Of a stretch of DNA of 64,000 nt, positions 48,533-58,081 are shown in pieces. Below the pieces are notes generated by a model. The model saw nothing but the letters and a program-made list of their open reading frames with translations, had not been told where the DNA came from and made no database searches. A program made the position numbers and the translations under genes. Numbering within the stretch: the stretch's first letter is position 1; every line of letters begins with the position of its first letter. The stretch is from an uncultured Alistipes sp. (lineage in GTDB: Bacteria; Bacteroidota; Bacteroidia; Bacteroidales; Rikenellaceae), in contig CALBQR010000062.1 in the NCBI GenBank assembly GCA_937899895.1, positions 62,001-126,000 on the forward strand, read 5' to 3'.

Positions 48533-49786
48533 ATGGAAAGAAGAAGAGTAGTTGTTACAGGTATTGGCACTATTAACCCATTAGGAAATAATATTGAAGA
48601 ATATTTTACAAATCTTGAAAACGGAGTTAGTGGCGCGGCACCAATTACTCGATTCGACGCGGAGAAGTTCAAAACGAGGTTTGCATGCGAAGTTAAAGAC
48701 TACGACTATACCAAATATTTCGATCGCAAAGAGGTTCGTCTCTACGATCTTTATACCCAATTCGCACTGATCGCAGTCGAGCAGGCTGTGGCAGATTCGG
48801 GTCTCGATCTCGATAAGGTCGAGAAGGAGAACGCAGGTGTTATTTGGGGCTCTGGTATTGGCGGTCTTGAAACTTTCTTCCAAGAAGTAAAGGGCTTTGT
48901 CGAGGGCGGTTACACCCCTCGATACAGCCCTTTCTTTATTCCTAAAATGATTGCCGATATCGCTGCCGGCCATATCGCAATGAAATATGGGTTTATGGGC
49001 CCGAACTACTGCACCGTTTCGGCGTGTGCTTCGTCGAATCACGCAATGATCAACGCACTCGATGCAATCCGTCTGGGCAAGGCCGACATCGTTATTACGG
49101 GCGGCTCGGAGGCTCCTGTTAATGAGCCGAGCGTGGGCGGTTTCAGCGCAATGAAGGCAATCTCGACCCGCAACGACGACCCCAAGACCGCTTCGCGTCC
49201 CTTCGATGTGAATCGCGATGGTTTCGTTATCGGCGAGGGTAGCGCAGCTCTGATCTTCGAGGAGTATGAGCACGCAAAGGCTCGTGGTGCAAAGATCTAT
49301 GCCGAGGTGATGGGCGGCGGTGTAAGTGCCGATGCTTACCACTATACGGCTCCACACCCCGAAGGCAAGGGCGCAATTCTTTCGATGCGCAACTGCTTGA
49401 AGGATGCTGGCGTAAGTGCCGATGAGGTTGATTACGTGAATGTTCACGGCACCTCGACCCCTGTTGGCGACCCCGCAGAGTTGAAGGGTATCGCAGAGGT
49501 CTTCGGCGAGAATGCCTACAAGATGAATATCTCATCTACCAAATCGATGACCGGCCACTTGCTGGGTGCAACGGCAGCTGTTGAGGCTCTGGCCTGCTTG
49601 TTGGCTATCGATCGTGGAATTATTCCTCCCACAATCAACTGCGAGGAGCTGGATCCGCAGATCGATCCCAAATTCAACCTTACGTTGGGCACTGCACAGC
49701 ATCGCGAGGTGCGCTACGCAATGAGCAACACCTTCGGATTTGGCGGTCATAACTCGACTATTCTGTTCGGTAAATTTACCGAGTAA
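48533..49786 (+). CDS. fabF: Beta-ketoacyl-ACP synthase II
   Basis: Chain-elongating condensing enzyme of type II fatty acid synthesis, 417 aa. The triad is complete: Cys165 in TVSACASSNH, His305 in NVHGTSTPVGD and His342 in TKSMTGHLLGATA. The acpP-fabF-rnc order is common across bacteria. Codon use suggests high expression. Confidence 0.97.
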   Translation: MERRRVVVTGIGTINPLGNNIEEYFTNLENGVSGAAPITRFDAEKFKTRFACEVKDYDYTKYFDRKEVRLYDLYTQFALIAVEQAVADSGLDLDKVEKENAGVIWGSGIGGLETFFQEVKGFVEGGYTPRYSPFFIPKMIADIAAGHIAMKYGFMGPNYCTVSACASSNHAMINALDAIRLGKADIVITGGSEAPVNEPSVGGFSAMKAISTRNDDPKTASRPFDVNRDGFVIGEGSAALIFEEYEHAKARGAKIYAEVMGGGVSADAYHYTAPHPEGKGAILSMRNCLKDAGVSADEVDYVNVHGTSTPVGDPAELKGIAEVFGENAYKMNISSTKSMTGHLLGATAAVEALACLLAIDRGIIPPTINCEELDPQIDPKFNLTLGTAQHREVRYAMSNTFGFGGHNSTILFGKFTE

Positions 49787-49820
49787 TTCAAAGTAATATA
49801 CCTTTATAAATGTCGTAGCC

Positions 49821-50603
49821 GTGTTCGATTTTATTCGTCGTCCGTTCCTGAGGCGTTATGGCCGCGACAGCGTGTATTACAGAATGATAGACGATGTGTT
49901 CGGGATATGTCCCGATAACATCGAGCTTTATAAGCTGGCTTTGGTTCACAAGTCAGCTTCTTTGTTTTTAGACGATGGCCGCCAGATCAACAACGAAAGA
50001 CTTGAATTTTTGGGAGATGCCGTCATCGAAACCGTAGTCTCGGACTACATTTTCATCGAATATCCGGAGGCCGACGAGGGCTTTCTGACCAAACTTCGCT
50101 CGAAGATTGTCAGTCGCCAATCACTGAACCGATTAGCCGTAAAGATCGGGTTGGATAAACACGTGATTGCCCAATCGTCAGGCACGTTGGCTCAAAAACA
50201 TATCTTCGGCGACGCCTTCGAGGCAATGATCGGAGCAATCTATTTAGACAAGGGCTACAACTTTGTCAATCGACTGCTTATCAACGATTTGATCGGCAAA
50301 AATATCGATATCGACGAGTTGATGATCGAAGAGACCGACTTCAAGAGTCGCCTGATCGAATGGTGTCAAAAGAGCCGCCAATCAATCTCGTTCCGCACGG
50401 TCCACGATGAGAGCTACTCGGAGAGCCATCCGATCTTCCTCTCGACCGTTGTGATCGACGGCGTCGATGTCGGACACGGCACGGGCGAGTCGAAGAAGCA
50501 GGCCGAACAGCGCGCTTCGGGCTCGGTATGGCAGGTGATCTCGGATAACGATCTGGGAGATCAGTTGCTCGAAGAGTTCGACCGTTTCGCGGCAGGACAA
50601 TAA
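49821..50603 (+). CDS. rnc: Ribonuclease III
   Basis: Double-stranded RNA endonuclease for rRNA processing, 260 aa. The RNase III signature NNERLEFLGDAVIE has the catalytic acids, and GDAFEAMIGAIYLD contains the second set; the C-terminal dsRNA-binding domain includes VDVGHGTGESKKQAEQRAS. Translation starts at GTG 49821 (MFDFIRRPFLRRYG); no ATG in frame fits better. 34 bp after fabF. Confidence 0.95.
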   Translation: MFDFIRRPFLRRYGRDSVYYRMIDDVFGICPDNIELYKLALVHKSASLFLDDGRQINNERLEFLGDAVIETVVSDYIFIEYPEADEGFLTKLRSKIVSRQSLNRLAVKIGLDKHVIAQSSGTLAQKHIFGDAFEAMIGAIYLDKGYNFVNRLLINDLIGKNIDIDELMIEETDFKSRLIEWCQKSRQSISFRTVHDESYSESHPIFLSTVVIDGVDVGHGTGESKKQAEQRASGSVWQVISDNDLGDQLLEEFDRFAAGQ

Positions 50604-50621
50604 TCTAACAATCAGATAACT

Positions 50622-51290
50622 ATGCAGATGGGCGATGGTTTGACACTTCGCGAAAGAATCACAGCTCGCGGCATTGAGTCGTTGAGCGATGCCGATTTGT
50701 TGGCTGTGGTGATGGGCGAAGAGAGCGCATCGGTAGTCTCTTCGACGGCTGCCGAGCAACTTTTGGAGGCTTTTGGAGGATCGCTCACCGCAATCAGCAA
50801 CGAGGATATTGCCCGCCTGCGTATGAGTGCCGGTTTGGGATTGCGTCGCGCCGAGCGAATCGCTGCCGCCGCCGAGTTGGGTCGTCGCGTAAATGCCCAA
50901 CAGAGCGAGCAGGTGCAGACAATCGAGTCGAGTGATGATATTCGCCGAATGTTTGCACCGCGTATGGAGGGCTTACAGCACGAGGAGTGTTGGGCTATCT
51001 TTTTGACCGCCTCGAATCGCATCATCGACAGCCGAAGAATCAGTCAAGGCGGTGTTTCGGGCACGGTTGTAGATCATCGCTTGGTTGTTAAGCGTGCATT
51101 GGAACTGCTTGCGCCACAGATCATTGTTGTTCATAATCACCCTTCGGGCTCGGCTCAACCGAGTGGCAACGACGATATGGTTACGGAGCGTCTGCGCGAG
51201 GCTGCTGCTCTCTTCGACATACGCCTGCTCGACCACATCATCATCGCTCGCGGATCGCATTTCAGCTATGCCGCAGTTGGCCGTCTGTAA
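50622..51290 (+). CDS. radC: RadC family JAB-domain protein
   Basis: 222 aa protein of the RadC family. An N-terminal helix-hairpin-helix region (about 1-85, RIEAxxxAELGR-like helices) precedes the JAB/MPN metalloprotease-like domain with IIVVHNHPSGSAQPSGND and a downstream Asp/His. The historical DNA-repair name is doubtful; function unresolved. 18 bp after rnc, so probably co-transcribed. Alternative start M3 at 50628. Confidence 0.9.
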   Translation: MQMGDGLTLRERITARGIESLSDADLLAVVMGEESASVVSSTAAEQLLEAFGGSLTAISNEDIARLRMSAGLGLRRAERIAAAAELGRRVNAQQSEQVQTIESSDDIRRMFAPRMEGLQHEECWAIFLTASNRIIDSRRISQGGVSGTVVDHRLVVKRALELLAPQIIVVHNHPSGSAQPSGNDDMVTERLREAAALFDIRLLDHIIIARGSHFSYAAVGRL

Positions 51291-51314
51291 CTTCGACCAG
51301 CCACACTCACTACT

Positions 51315-51370
51315 ACTATTTTCAGTTTTATAAGAAGCGTAAAGCTCTCTCCCACCCCACTATTTTCAGT
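51315..51370. repeat. 12-bp direct repeat in the radC-glycerate kinase spacer
   Basis: ACTATTTTCAGT at 51315-51326 and again at 51359-51370, 44 bp apart, same orientation. No terminator is obvious after radC. Confidence 0.4.
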
Positions 51371-51422
51371 AAAAAAACGAAATTTGCACGAAAAATGATT
51401 TCGTTCGATTCGTTATTTCACT

Positions 51423-51430
51423 ATCTTTGT
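51423..51430 (+). promoter_or_regulatory. -7 element for the glycerate kinase operon
   Basis: TATCTTTG 35 bp before the ATG. Confidence 0.55.
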
Positions 51431-51465
51431 TATCATATAATAGCCTAAAATAGGAGTCATAAGGT

Positions 51466-52605
51466 ATGAAAAAGATCACCGTAGCCGTTGATTCGTTCAA
51501 AGGATCGCTCTCGTCGAGAGAGGTTGCCGAGGCATTTGAGGTGGGATTCAAGAGTCAATTCCCTGATTGCGAGGTTGTCAAGGTCAGCATAGCCGATGGT
51601 GGCGAGGGCACTGTCGATGCTCTGGTCGAAACGCTTGACGGTCAATTTATTGAAGCGCAGGTGGCCGATCCCCTCGGTCGCAAAATCTCGGCTCGATACG
51701 GAGTGATCGACGGCGGACATACGGCCGTTATGGAGATGTCGGCCGCGAGTGGTCTGCCACTGATTGCACCCGAAGAGCGCAACCCGCTGCTCACCTCAAC
51801 TTATGGCACAGGCGAGATGATTGCCGATGCTATCGAGCGCGGGTGTCGCAAATTTCTGGTCGGCATTGGCGGCAGCGCGACAAACGACGGCGGAACGGGA
51901 ATGTTACGCGCGCTGGGATTTCGTTTCTTCGATACAAAGGGGAATGAACTGATCGGCGGTGGCGAAATTTTGGAGCGCATCGACAAGATTGACGCTTCGA
52001 CCGCACGTGCCGAACTCGCTGAATGTGAATTCATTGTAGCTTGCGATGTAACCAATCCGCTCTATGGACCCGAAGGTGCGGCCTACGTCTTTGCTCCGCA
52101 GAAGGGAGCCAACGCCGCTATGGTCGAGAGGTTGGATCGCGGTCTGCGAAATTATGCCCGTGCAATTGAGCAGTTCAACGGTGTCGAGGTTGCATCGATG
52201 GCCGGTGCAGGCGCAGCAGGAGGACTCGGCGGAGGTTTCAAGGCTCTGCTCGGAGCACGATTGGAGCGCGGTATAGATATGGTTTTAAGCGCGATGCAGT
52301 TCTCTAAAATAATCGCAGGCAGCGATCTTGTCATTACGGGAGAAGGTCGCATCGATCGCCAAACGACAATGGGCAAGGCTCCGAGTGGCGTTCTGCGCGA
52401 GGCTACGGCACAAGGTATTCCGACGATTGCCATTGGTGGCGCGGTGCAACCCTGCGCGGAGCTGAACGAGAGTGGTTTTGCCGCTGTGTTGCCCGTTGTA
52501 GCAGGTCCCGTAGCCCTTGAAGTGGCAATGCAACGCGATACGGCTATCGAAAACGTACGCCGTACAGCCACACAAATTGCGAAAATACTAACTCTCAAAA
52601 TCTAA
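51466..52605 (+). CDS. Glycerate kinase (GlxK/GarK family)
   Basis: Phosphorylates glycerate, most likely at O2 as in the E. coli GarK group. 379 aa. DSFKGSLSSREVAEAFEVGF at the N-terminus, VSIADGGEGTVDAL, GIGGSATNDGGTGMLRALGF and the C-terminal GEGRIDRQTTMGKAP are family signatures. Eight bp before a GntP permease; together they form a two-gene glycerate or sugar-acid uptake unit. Confidence 0.93.
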   Translation: MKKITVAVDSFKGSLSSREVAEAFEVGFKSQFPDCEVVKVSIADGGEGTVDALVETLDGQFIEAQVADPLGRKISARYGVIDGGHTAVMEMSAASGLPLIAPEERNPLLTSTYGTGEMIADAIERGCRKFLVGIGGSATNDGGTGMLRALGFRFFDTKGNELIGGGEILERIDKIDASTARAELAECEFIVACDVTNPLYGPEGAAYVFAPQKGANAAMVERLDRGLRNYARAIEQFNGVEVASMAGAGAAGGLGGGFKALLGARLERGIDMVLSAMQFSKIIAGSDLVITGEGRIDRQTTMGKAPSGVLREATAQGIPTIAIGGAVQPCAELNESGFAAVLPVVAGPVALEVAMQRDTAIENVRRTATQIAKILTLKI

Positions 52606-52613
52606 TATGAATT

Positions 52614-53873
52614 ATGAATAGTGCAATTGGAGCAATTATCGGATTGGTATTGGCTATTGTGCTGATTATCCGTAAGTTCTCTCCCGTTTATAGCCTTCTG
52701 TTAGGCGCATTGGTCGGAGGTCTTGTCGGCGGTATGGGGCTCGACGGAACGGTTACGAATATGATTACGGGCGTGAAGGATATCACCCCCGCTATCGTGC
52801 GAATCATCGCCGCAGGCGTATTGTCGGGCGTACTGATCAAGACGGGTGCGGCGGCATCGATTTCGCACACAATCGTCGATCGACTCGGCTCGCGACACGT
52901 CTTTTTGGCGTTGGCTCTCTCGACAATGTTACTGACAGCCGTTGGCGTATTTATCGACGTGGCGGTTATCACCGTAGCCCCCATTGCAATCATCATTGCC
53001 GAGCGTATGGGCGTGGCTAAATTCCCGATGTTGCTGGCTATGGTCGGTGGCGGCAAGTGCGGAAATATCATCTCGCCAAACCCCAACACGATCATCGCAG
53101 CCGAGAATTTCGACGCTCCCCTATCGTCTGTTATGGCGGCAAATATCGTTCCCGCGATTATCGGTCTGCTTGTAACGGTCTATCTGATTATCCCGCTGAT
53201 GCCCAAGGAGCGTACCGCAATGGCAGAAGGCGCAGAGCATATCGCCCACGCCAAAGATGAGTCGCTGCCCTCGTTCTGGGCTTCCATTGCAGGTCCGCTG
53301 GTTGTTATTGCACTGTTGGCTATGCGCCCGTTGGCAGGTATCGCAATCGATCCTCTGATTGCGCTGCCCGTTGGCGGCATCGTGGGTATCTGCGCCACTC
53401 GCCAATGGCGACGCACAGCCGAGAGTGTAAGCTACGGCTTGGAGAAGATGTCGGTAGTAGCTGTATTGCTTGTAAGTACAGGTGCCATTGCGGGCATAAT
53501 TAAGGCCTCGTCGCTCACCGACCTGCTCATTTCGGCTCTCGGTCAGGGCGAGTCGGCAAAGTTGTTACTCGCACCCGTTTCGGGCGCAATAATGTCGGCC
53601 GCAACCGCCTCAACCACCGCAGGTGCAACCATCGCCTCGGCTTCATTCGCCCCCTCGATTCTCGCATCGGGCATCTCGGCCGTATGGGGAGCCGCGCTGG
53701 TAAATGTCGGCGCAACGGTTCTCGACCACCTGCCTCACGGATCATTCTTCCACGCTACGGGCGGAGCTGTCGAGATGAACATCAAACAGCGTCTGCGCCT
53801 GATCCCTTACGAGTCGGCTGTCGGTCTTGTTTTGACACTCTGCTCAATCGCAACCTATCTTGTGATCGGGTAA
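52614..53873 (+). CDS. GntP family permease
   Basis: Inner-membrane proton symporter family for gluconate and related sugar acids, 419 aa, about 12-14 hydrophobic helices. AAGVLSGVLIKTGAAASISH and GGGKCGNIISPNPNTIIAAE are typical of the GntP/Gnt-type permeases, as is TASTTAGATIASASFAPSIL. Coupling to glycerate kinase suggests glycerate as substrate. Start at ATG 52614; another ATG six bases earlier is followed quickly by a stop in another frame. Confidence 0.9.
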   Translation: MNSAIGAIIGLVLAIVLIIRKFSPVYSLLLGALVGGLVGGMGLDGTVTNMITGVKDITPAIVRIIAAGVLSGVLIKTGAAASISHTIVDRLGSRHVFLALALSTMLLTAVGVFIDVAVITVAPIAIIIAERMGVAKFPMLLAMVGGGKCGNIISPNPNTIIAAENFDAPLSSVMAANIVPAIIGLLVTVYLIIPLMPKERTAMAEGAEHIAHAKDESLPSFWASIAGPLVVIALLAMRPLAGIAIDPLIALPVGGIVGICATRQWRRTAESVSYGLEKMSVVAVLLVSTGAIAGIIKASSLTDLLISALGQGESAKLLLAPVSGAIMSAATASTTAGATIASASFAPSILASGISAVWGAALVNVGATVLDHLPHGSFFHATGGAVEMNIKQRLRLIPYESAVGLVLTLCSIATYLVIG

Positions 53874-53898
53874 ATCGCGGCGACTACCCTATTCGTAT

Positions 53899-54216
53899 AT
53901 ATTCTATACATATCAGGCAGCGGTGCGTTTGACTTGGGATAATGAGAGTAAGAATTGGTTGCTAACAGCCTTTGAAAAGAAAAACAGTGCCTTCGACAAT
54001 ACGACGGACACTGGCGAAACCTTAAAAGAAGGCAAGCAGAATGACACAGCTACTCTGCAAAACACTGTTTCCGAGAGCAAAGATACAACAACCGAGCCGA
54101 AAAAGCAAGAGGTTGCGCAAGAAAATTTGCAACCCACTCCCCAAAGCACAGCAGAGGAGCAGATGGAAGTGTCGCCGGTAGAGAATAAAGATGCCGACGA
54201 ACAAATAAATAATTAC
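53899..54216 (+). pseudogene. C-terminal remnant of a phage/mobile-element PBECR-type gene
   Basis: An open frame contains VRLTWDNESKNWLLTAFEKK, which resembles the C-terminal segment of phage- or ICE-encoded Barnase/ColicinE5-like toxin domains (PBECR), followed by a low-complexity Thr/Glu/Lys/Gln tail. There is no ATG start; translation would need GTG 53923. Upstream the reading frame runs back to the GntP stop, and downstream it runs into the mdh terminator and mdh itself, so both ends look lost. Codons (ACA, GCA, AAA-rich) differ from neighbours. Boundaries are approximate. Confidence 0.45.
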
Positions 54217-54243
54217 GGCCGGCTCTTTCGAGTCGGCCGTAAT
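54201..54243 (-). terminator. Terminator after mdh
   Basis: Minus strand ATTACGGCCG / CGGCCGTAAT stem followed by TATTTATTTG, 21 bp after the mdh stop. Confidence 0.8.
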
Positions 54244-54263
54244 CGTATTGCGGAAGTTGAGAA

Positions 54264-55259
54264 TTACTTCAAGTTGGGATTGATCTCGCCCCACTTTGCA
54301 ATTTCGGGAACGATGTTCAAAGTTACCAACTCATCGCGCATCTTGCACAGGTGAGCGTAGCTTGCGTCGAGCTTTGCAATCTCCTCTTCGGTACCAACGG
54401 GCATCTGATAGTGGCAACCCTCTGCATCGAGAGTGGTATCCATAGCCATCATAATGTGGTTGTACTTCTCGTTGCATACATAGGTACCAACAGGGAAGCG
54501 GAACTTCTCACCACCCATTACCGAGCGGATCATCTCAACCGACAGATACGAGGGGCTCTGGAACGACGAACGACCACGCAACTTGATGATAGCTGCACCA
54601 CCCTGCGTTACGTCCTTCTTCATCTGCTCCCACTCCTCCTCAGGGAACTCCTCGGTGCCGATGATATCGTTCAGTGCGCGGCCAGCAACCTTAACTGCGC
54701 TGCCGAATACTGCCATCTGCTCGCCGTGGCCACCATAGGTAGCGCAACCGGTGATCTCGCTCTGCATTACGCCGAACTTCTTTGCCAATGCGCTCTGCAA
54801 ACGAGTGGTATCCAGACCTGCCAGAGTAGTAACCTGACCGGGTTTCAGACCCGAATAGAGCAGAGTTACCAGACCGGTCAAATCGGCGGGGTTGAAGATA
54901 ATAACAACGTGCTTCACGTCGGGGCAGTAAGCCTTGATGTTCTTACCCAGATCCTCGGCGATCTTGCAGTTACCTGCCAACAGATCCTCACGAGTCATAC
55001 CCTCCTTACGGGGAGCACCACCCGACGAGATAATATACTTTGCGTTGGTAAATGCCTCCTTAACGTCGGTAGTAGCGGTGATGTTTACATTGTCAAAACC
55101 GCTCTGGCGCATCTCCTCTGCCACGCCTTCGGGCGAGAATACGTCATACAGACAGATGTTCGAGGTAAGGTTCATCATCAGTGCGCTCTGGACCATATTC
55201 GAGCCGATCATACCAGCTGCACCAACAATCACGAGTTTTTCGTCAGTTAAAAAAGCCAT
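54264..55259 (-). CDS. mdh: Malate dehydrogenase
   Basis: NAD-dependent interconversion of malate and oxaloacetate. 331 aa. The Rossmann motif reads VIVGAAGMIGSNM; substrate Arg region RKEGMTREDLL, NPADLTGLVTLLYS, and catalytic His in ATYGGHGEQMAVF. This is the lactate/malate dehydrogenase superfamily form typical of Bacteroidales, where it feeds the reductive fumarate branch with sdhCAB (58231-61701). Very strong codon bias. A -7 TAAATTTG lies at 55314-55321. Confidence 0.93.
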   Translation of the reverse strand: MAFLTDEKLVIVGAAGMIGSNMVQSALMMNLTSNICLYDVFSPEGVAEEMRQSGFDNVNITATTDVKEAFTNAKYIISSGGAPRKEGMTREDLLAGNCKIAEDLGKNIKAYCPDVKHVVIIFNPADLTGLVTLLYSGLKPGQVTTLAGLDTTRLQSALAKKFGVMQSEITGCATYGGHGEQMAVFGSAVKVAGRALNDIIGTEEFPEEEWEQMKKDVTQGGAAIIKLRGRSSFQSPSYLSVEMIRSVMGGEKFRFPVGTYVCNEKYNHIMMAMDTTLDAEGCHYQMPVGTEEEIAKLDASYAHLCKMRDELVTLNIVPEIAKWGEINPNLK

Positions 55260-55313
55260 AGTTGTAAATTGTTTTATGTTTGTTAGTCAATTGTTTCAAT
55301 ACTGTTTGCAGCG

Positions 55314-55321
55314 CAAATTTA
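55314..55321 (-). promoter_or_regulatory. -7 element for mdh
   Basis: TAAATTTG on the minus strand, 54 bp before the ATG; no -33 match. Confidence 0.45.
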
Positions 55322-55435
55322 CAAAACTTTGTTCGGAATACCTATACTCGCAACAAAGTTTTTCAGCGATTTTGTAACAAAATTACACCATTTTGCTTAA
55401 AATCGCAACACTCTGCAACCCTTTTACCTCCTCGC

Positions 55436-56890
55436 TTATCGAATTTCGCGCAACAGATCGAGCAGCAGTCGCCAGAACTTATCGACGGTCGCGATCTCCA
55501 AACGCTCGTCGGGCGAGTGAACGCCGCGCAGTGTCGGGCCAAACGAAACCATCTCCAAAGCGGGATATTTTTCGAGGAACAGACCGCACTCCAAACCTGC
55601 GTGGATAGCGCGAACCTTCGGCTCGGTGCCGAACAGCTTCTCGTAGCTCTGGCGGCAAACGTCCAACAGCATCGACTGCGGATTGGGAGCCCAACCGGGA
55701 TAGCCGTCGCTATGTTCCACCTCGGCACCTGCCAGCGTGAAGACCGAATCGACCGTAGCCATTGCGTAGAGCTTGCCGCTTTCGAGCGACGAACGCTGCG
55801 ACGAGGTAACAACGATGCGGTTATCATCGGCAAACTTAACCGATGCAAGGTTGGTCGAAGTTTCAACCAGACCCTTCATTGCGTAGCTCATTGCCAGCAC
55901 GCCATTGGGCACACCAACAAGCGAGTAGATCAGCGCGTGCTGCGTCTGCTCGTCGATCACCATATCGGCAGCCGAACGGCTCAACGAAATCGAGAGGTTA
56001 GGCTCGGTGAATTGATACTCGGCGCGAATATCCTTTGCAAACTGCTCGAATTCAGCCTCGAACATCTTCGCATCAGCTTCGGGCATACCGAAGATTGCGT
56101 ATGCCTCGCGCGGGATTGCGTTGCGCAGGTTACCGCCACAGAAGTAGCTCAAACGCACATCGAAACGCTGCTCGGCAATCCACAACATACGTGCAACGAT
56201 CTTGTTCGAGTTGGCCAAACCATCGTTAATATTGTCGCCCGAATGGCCTCCTTTAAGGTCAGATACATCAAGACGATAGTAAATAAAATCCTTCGGGGCA
56301 GCCTTCGGGGTGTAGCGGAACGTAGCGATAGTGTCGATACCGCCCGCACAGCCGATAAAGATCTCACCCTCGTCTTCCGAGTCGAGATTGACCAGATACT
56401 GTGCCGTCAGCATACCCTCGCCCAACTCAAAAGCTCCCGTCAGACCGGTCTCCTCATCGACCGTAAAGAGAGCCTCAACGGGACCGTGCTCAATCTCGGT
56501 GTCGATCATCACGGCCAACGCAGCCGCCATACCAATACCGCAGTCGGCACCCAGCGTCGTACCGCGAGCGCGCACCCAACCCTCGTCATCGACGTATGCC
56601 TGAATGGGATCGTTCTCGAAGTCGAACTCCACGTCGGAATTCTTTTCGCAGACCATATCCATATGTGCCTGCAAAGCCACCGTCGGGCGGTTCTCGTAGC
56701 CTGCCGTTGCGGGCTTGCGCATCACCACGTTACCGATTGCATCGCGCTTATACTCAATGTTATGCTTCTCGGCAAAGGCGATGAGCCACTCTATGATTTT
56801 CGCCTCCTTCTTCGAGGGGCGGGGGACCTTCGTAATTGCATCAAACTGCTCCCAAACAATTGCGGGAGAGAGTTCAGAAATTTTTGACAT
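55436..56890 (-). CDS. pepD: Aminoacyl-histidine dipeptidase (PepD, M20)
   Basis: Zinc dipeptidase, 484 aa. M20C features: VALQAHMDMVCEKN (metal His and Asp), GTTLGADCGIGMAAAL (bridging Asp), FTVDEETGLTGAF (catalytic and metal Glu), LDSEDEGEIFIGCAGG and, near the end, HAGLECGLFLEKYP with the last His ligand in LRGVHSPDER. Substrates are beta-alanyl-His (carnosine) or other Xaa-His dipeptides by family. Monocistronic, divergent from ispF. Confidence 0.94.
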   Translation of the reverse strand: MSKISELSPAIVWEQFDAITKVPRPSKKEAKIIEWLIAFAEKHNIEYKRDAIGNVVMRKPATAGYENRPTVALQAHMDMVCEKNSDVEFDFENDPIQAYVDDEGWVRARGTTLGADCGIGMAAALAVMIDTEIEHGPVEALFTVDEETGLTGAFELGEGMLTAQYLVNLDSEDEGEIFIGCAGGIDTIATFRYTPKAAPKDFIYYRLDVSDLKGGHSGDNINDGLANSNKIVARMLWIAEQRFDVRLSYFCGGNLRNAIPREAYAIFGMPEADAKMFEAEFEQFAKDIRAEYQFTEPNLSISLSRSAADMVIDEQTQHALIYSLVGVPNGVLAMSYAMKGLVETSTNLASVKFADDNRIVVTSSQRSSLESGKLYAMATVDSVFTLAGAEVEHSDGYPGWAPNPQSMLLDVCRQSYEKLFGTEPKVRAIHAGLECGLFLEKYPALEMVSFGPTLRGVHSPDERLEIATVDKFWRLLLDLLREIR

Positions 56891-56970
56891 AGCTATAATA
56901 AATGTTTAGTGATTTTGGACAAAGTTATGCTTTTTTTCGATACCGAGCCACGCAAGCCGCGAAAAAAGTT

Positions 56971-56978
56971 TATCTTTG
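56971..56978 (+). promoter_or_regulatory. -7 element for ispF
   Basis: TATCTTTG 31 bp before ATG 57010. It lies inside the longer open frame, so the early start is excluded. Confidence 0.55.
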
Positions 56979-57009
56979 TAGCACGCAAATCAAATTTTAC
57001 GCACAAACG

Positions 57010-57495
57010 ATGATGAAAAATATACGTATCGGCCACGGCTACGATGTCCATCAACTTGCCGAAGGACTGACCCTTACGCTCGGTGGCGTGGCTATCCCCC
57101 ACTCGAAAGGCTGCGTTGCACATTCAGACGGCGACGCGGTGATCCACGCGCTGTGCGATGCACTGCTCGGAGCCGCCGCAATGGGCGACATCGGGCTCCA
57201 TTTTCCCGATACGTCGGGCGAGTTTAAGGGTATCGACTCGCGTATTCTGTTGCGTCGCACCGTCGCTCTGCTGCGCGAGGCGGGCTGGGAGGTCGGCAAT
57301 GTTGATTGCACCATAATCCTGCAACGACCCAAAGTGCGCCCATTCATCGACCAGATGCGCGCGGAAATGGCTGCGGCAATGGAGGTTGCGCTGGATCAGG
57401 TTTCAGTCAAAGCAACCACAACCGAACGTCTCGGATTCGCAGGTCGTGAAGAGGGCGTGGCAGCCGAAACTGTGGCGTTGATCTACCGCCCTTAA
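57010..57495 (+). CDS. ispF: 2-C-methyl-D-erythritol 2,4-cyclodiphosphate synthase
   Basis: MEP-pathway enzyme forming MEcPP. 161 aa. Zinc ligands Asp and His in GHGYDVH, then HSDGDAVIHALCDALLGAAA (third His) and the C-terminal KATTTERLGFAGREEG. ATG 57010 (or the next codon 57013) is set by the promoter. IspG, the next enzyme but one, is at 18451-19989. Confidence 0.96.
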   Translation: MMKNIRIGHGYDVHQLAEGLTLTLGGVAIPHSKGCVAHSDGDAVIHALCDALLGAAAMGDIGLHFPDTSGEFKGIDSRILLRRTVALLREAGWEVGNVDCTIILQRPKVRPFIDQMRAEMAAAMEVALDQVSVKATTTERLGFAGREEGVAAETVALIYRP

Positions 57496-57516
57496 CACAC
57501 GTTTGAGCGTCGAGAT

Positions 57517-58057
57517 TTAGCGCGCCACCACGCGATCCATCACCACATCGTGCGGCTCGGTTGGAAGTTCATCAACCAACTGACAAGCAAAACACGTACC
57601 TATCTTATATATCCGTGTGGCGTTTGCCGCACCCAAATAGTGATCGTAGTAACCGCGGCCGCGACCCATTCGTGCGCCCTCCGCTGTGAAGGCAACACCG
57701 GGCACAATCATCACCTCAATCTGTTCGGGCGGACACTCGGCCGTCATCTGCGGCTCGTCGATGCCCGCGAGCCATATCCGAAGAGTCGAAATCGAAGAAT
57801 CGCATATCATCTCCCTCAACACGCGGCACGACAATACGCTTCTCGGTCGCCCAACGCCCGACTGCCTCCCGAATGGGCGGTTCGTCGCCGAGTGGCATAA
57901 AAACTGCTACCGTTTTGGCAGTAATAAAATGAGGATCACACTCCACTTCTTGCGCAATCATTTCGGCCGCCAAAGTGCGCTCCGAGGGCGAAAGCAGACG
58001 AGTCTGCGCTCGAACCATAGCTCTTAATTCCGATTTTGTGAGAAAAGTCCTCTCCAT
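57517..58057 (-). pseudogene. 5-formyltetrahydrofolate cyclo-ligase, interrupted by a frameshift
   Basis: Converts 5-formyl-THF to 5,10-methenyl-THF. The N-terminal half is read from ATG 58057 (LTKSELRAMVRAQTRLLSPS, later KRIVVPRVEGDDMRFF). The C-terminal half with GIDEPQM, IVPGVAFTAEGARMGRGRGY and YYDHYLG is in another frame. The break is at a run of three G on the minus strand (plus CCC 57764-57766): deleting one base rejoins ARG-IDEPQM in frame. So the gene is either a recent pseudogene or carries an assembly error; total length (~180 aa) is otherwise normal. Confidence 0.82.
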
Positions 58058-58081
58058 AACGTAAAATTAAATCAAAAAAAG

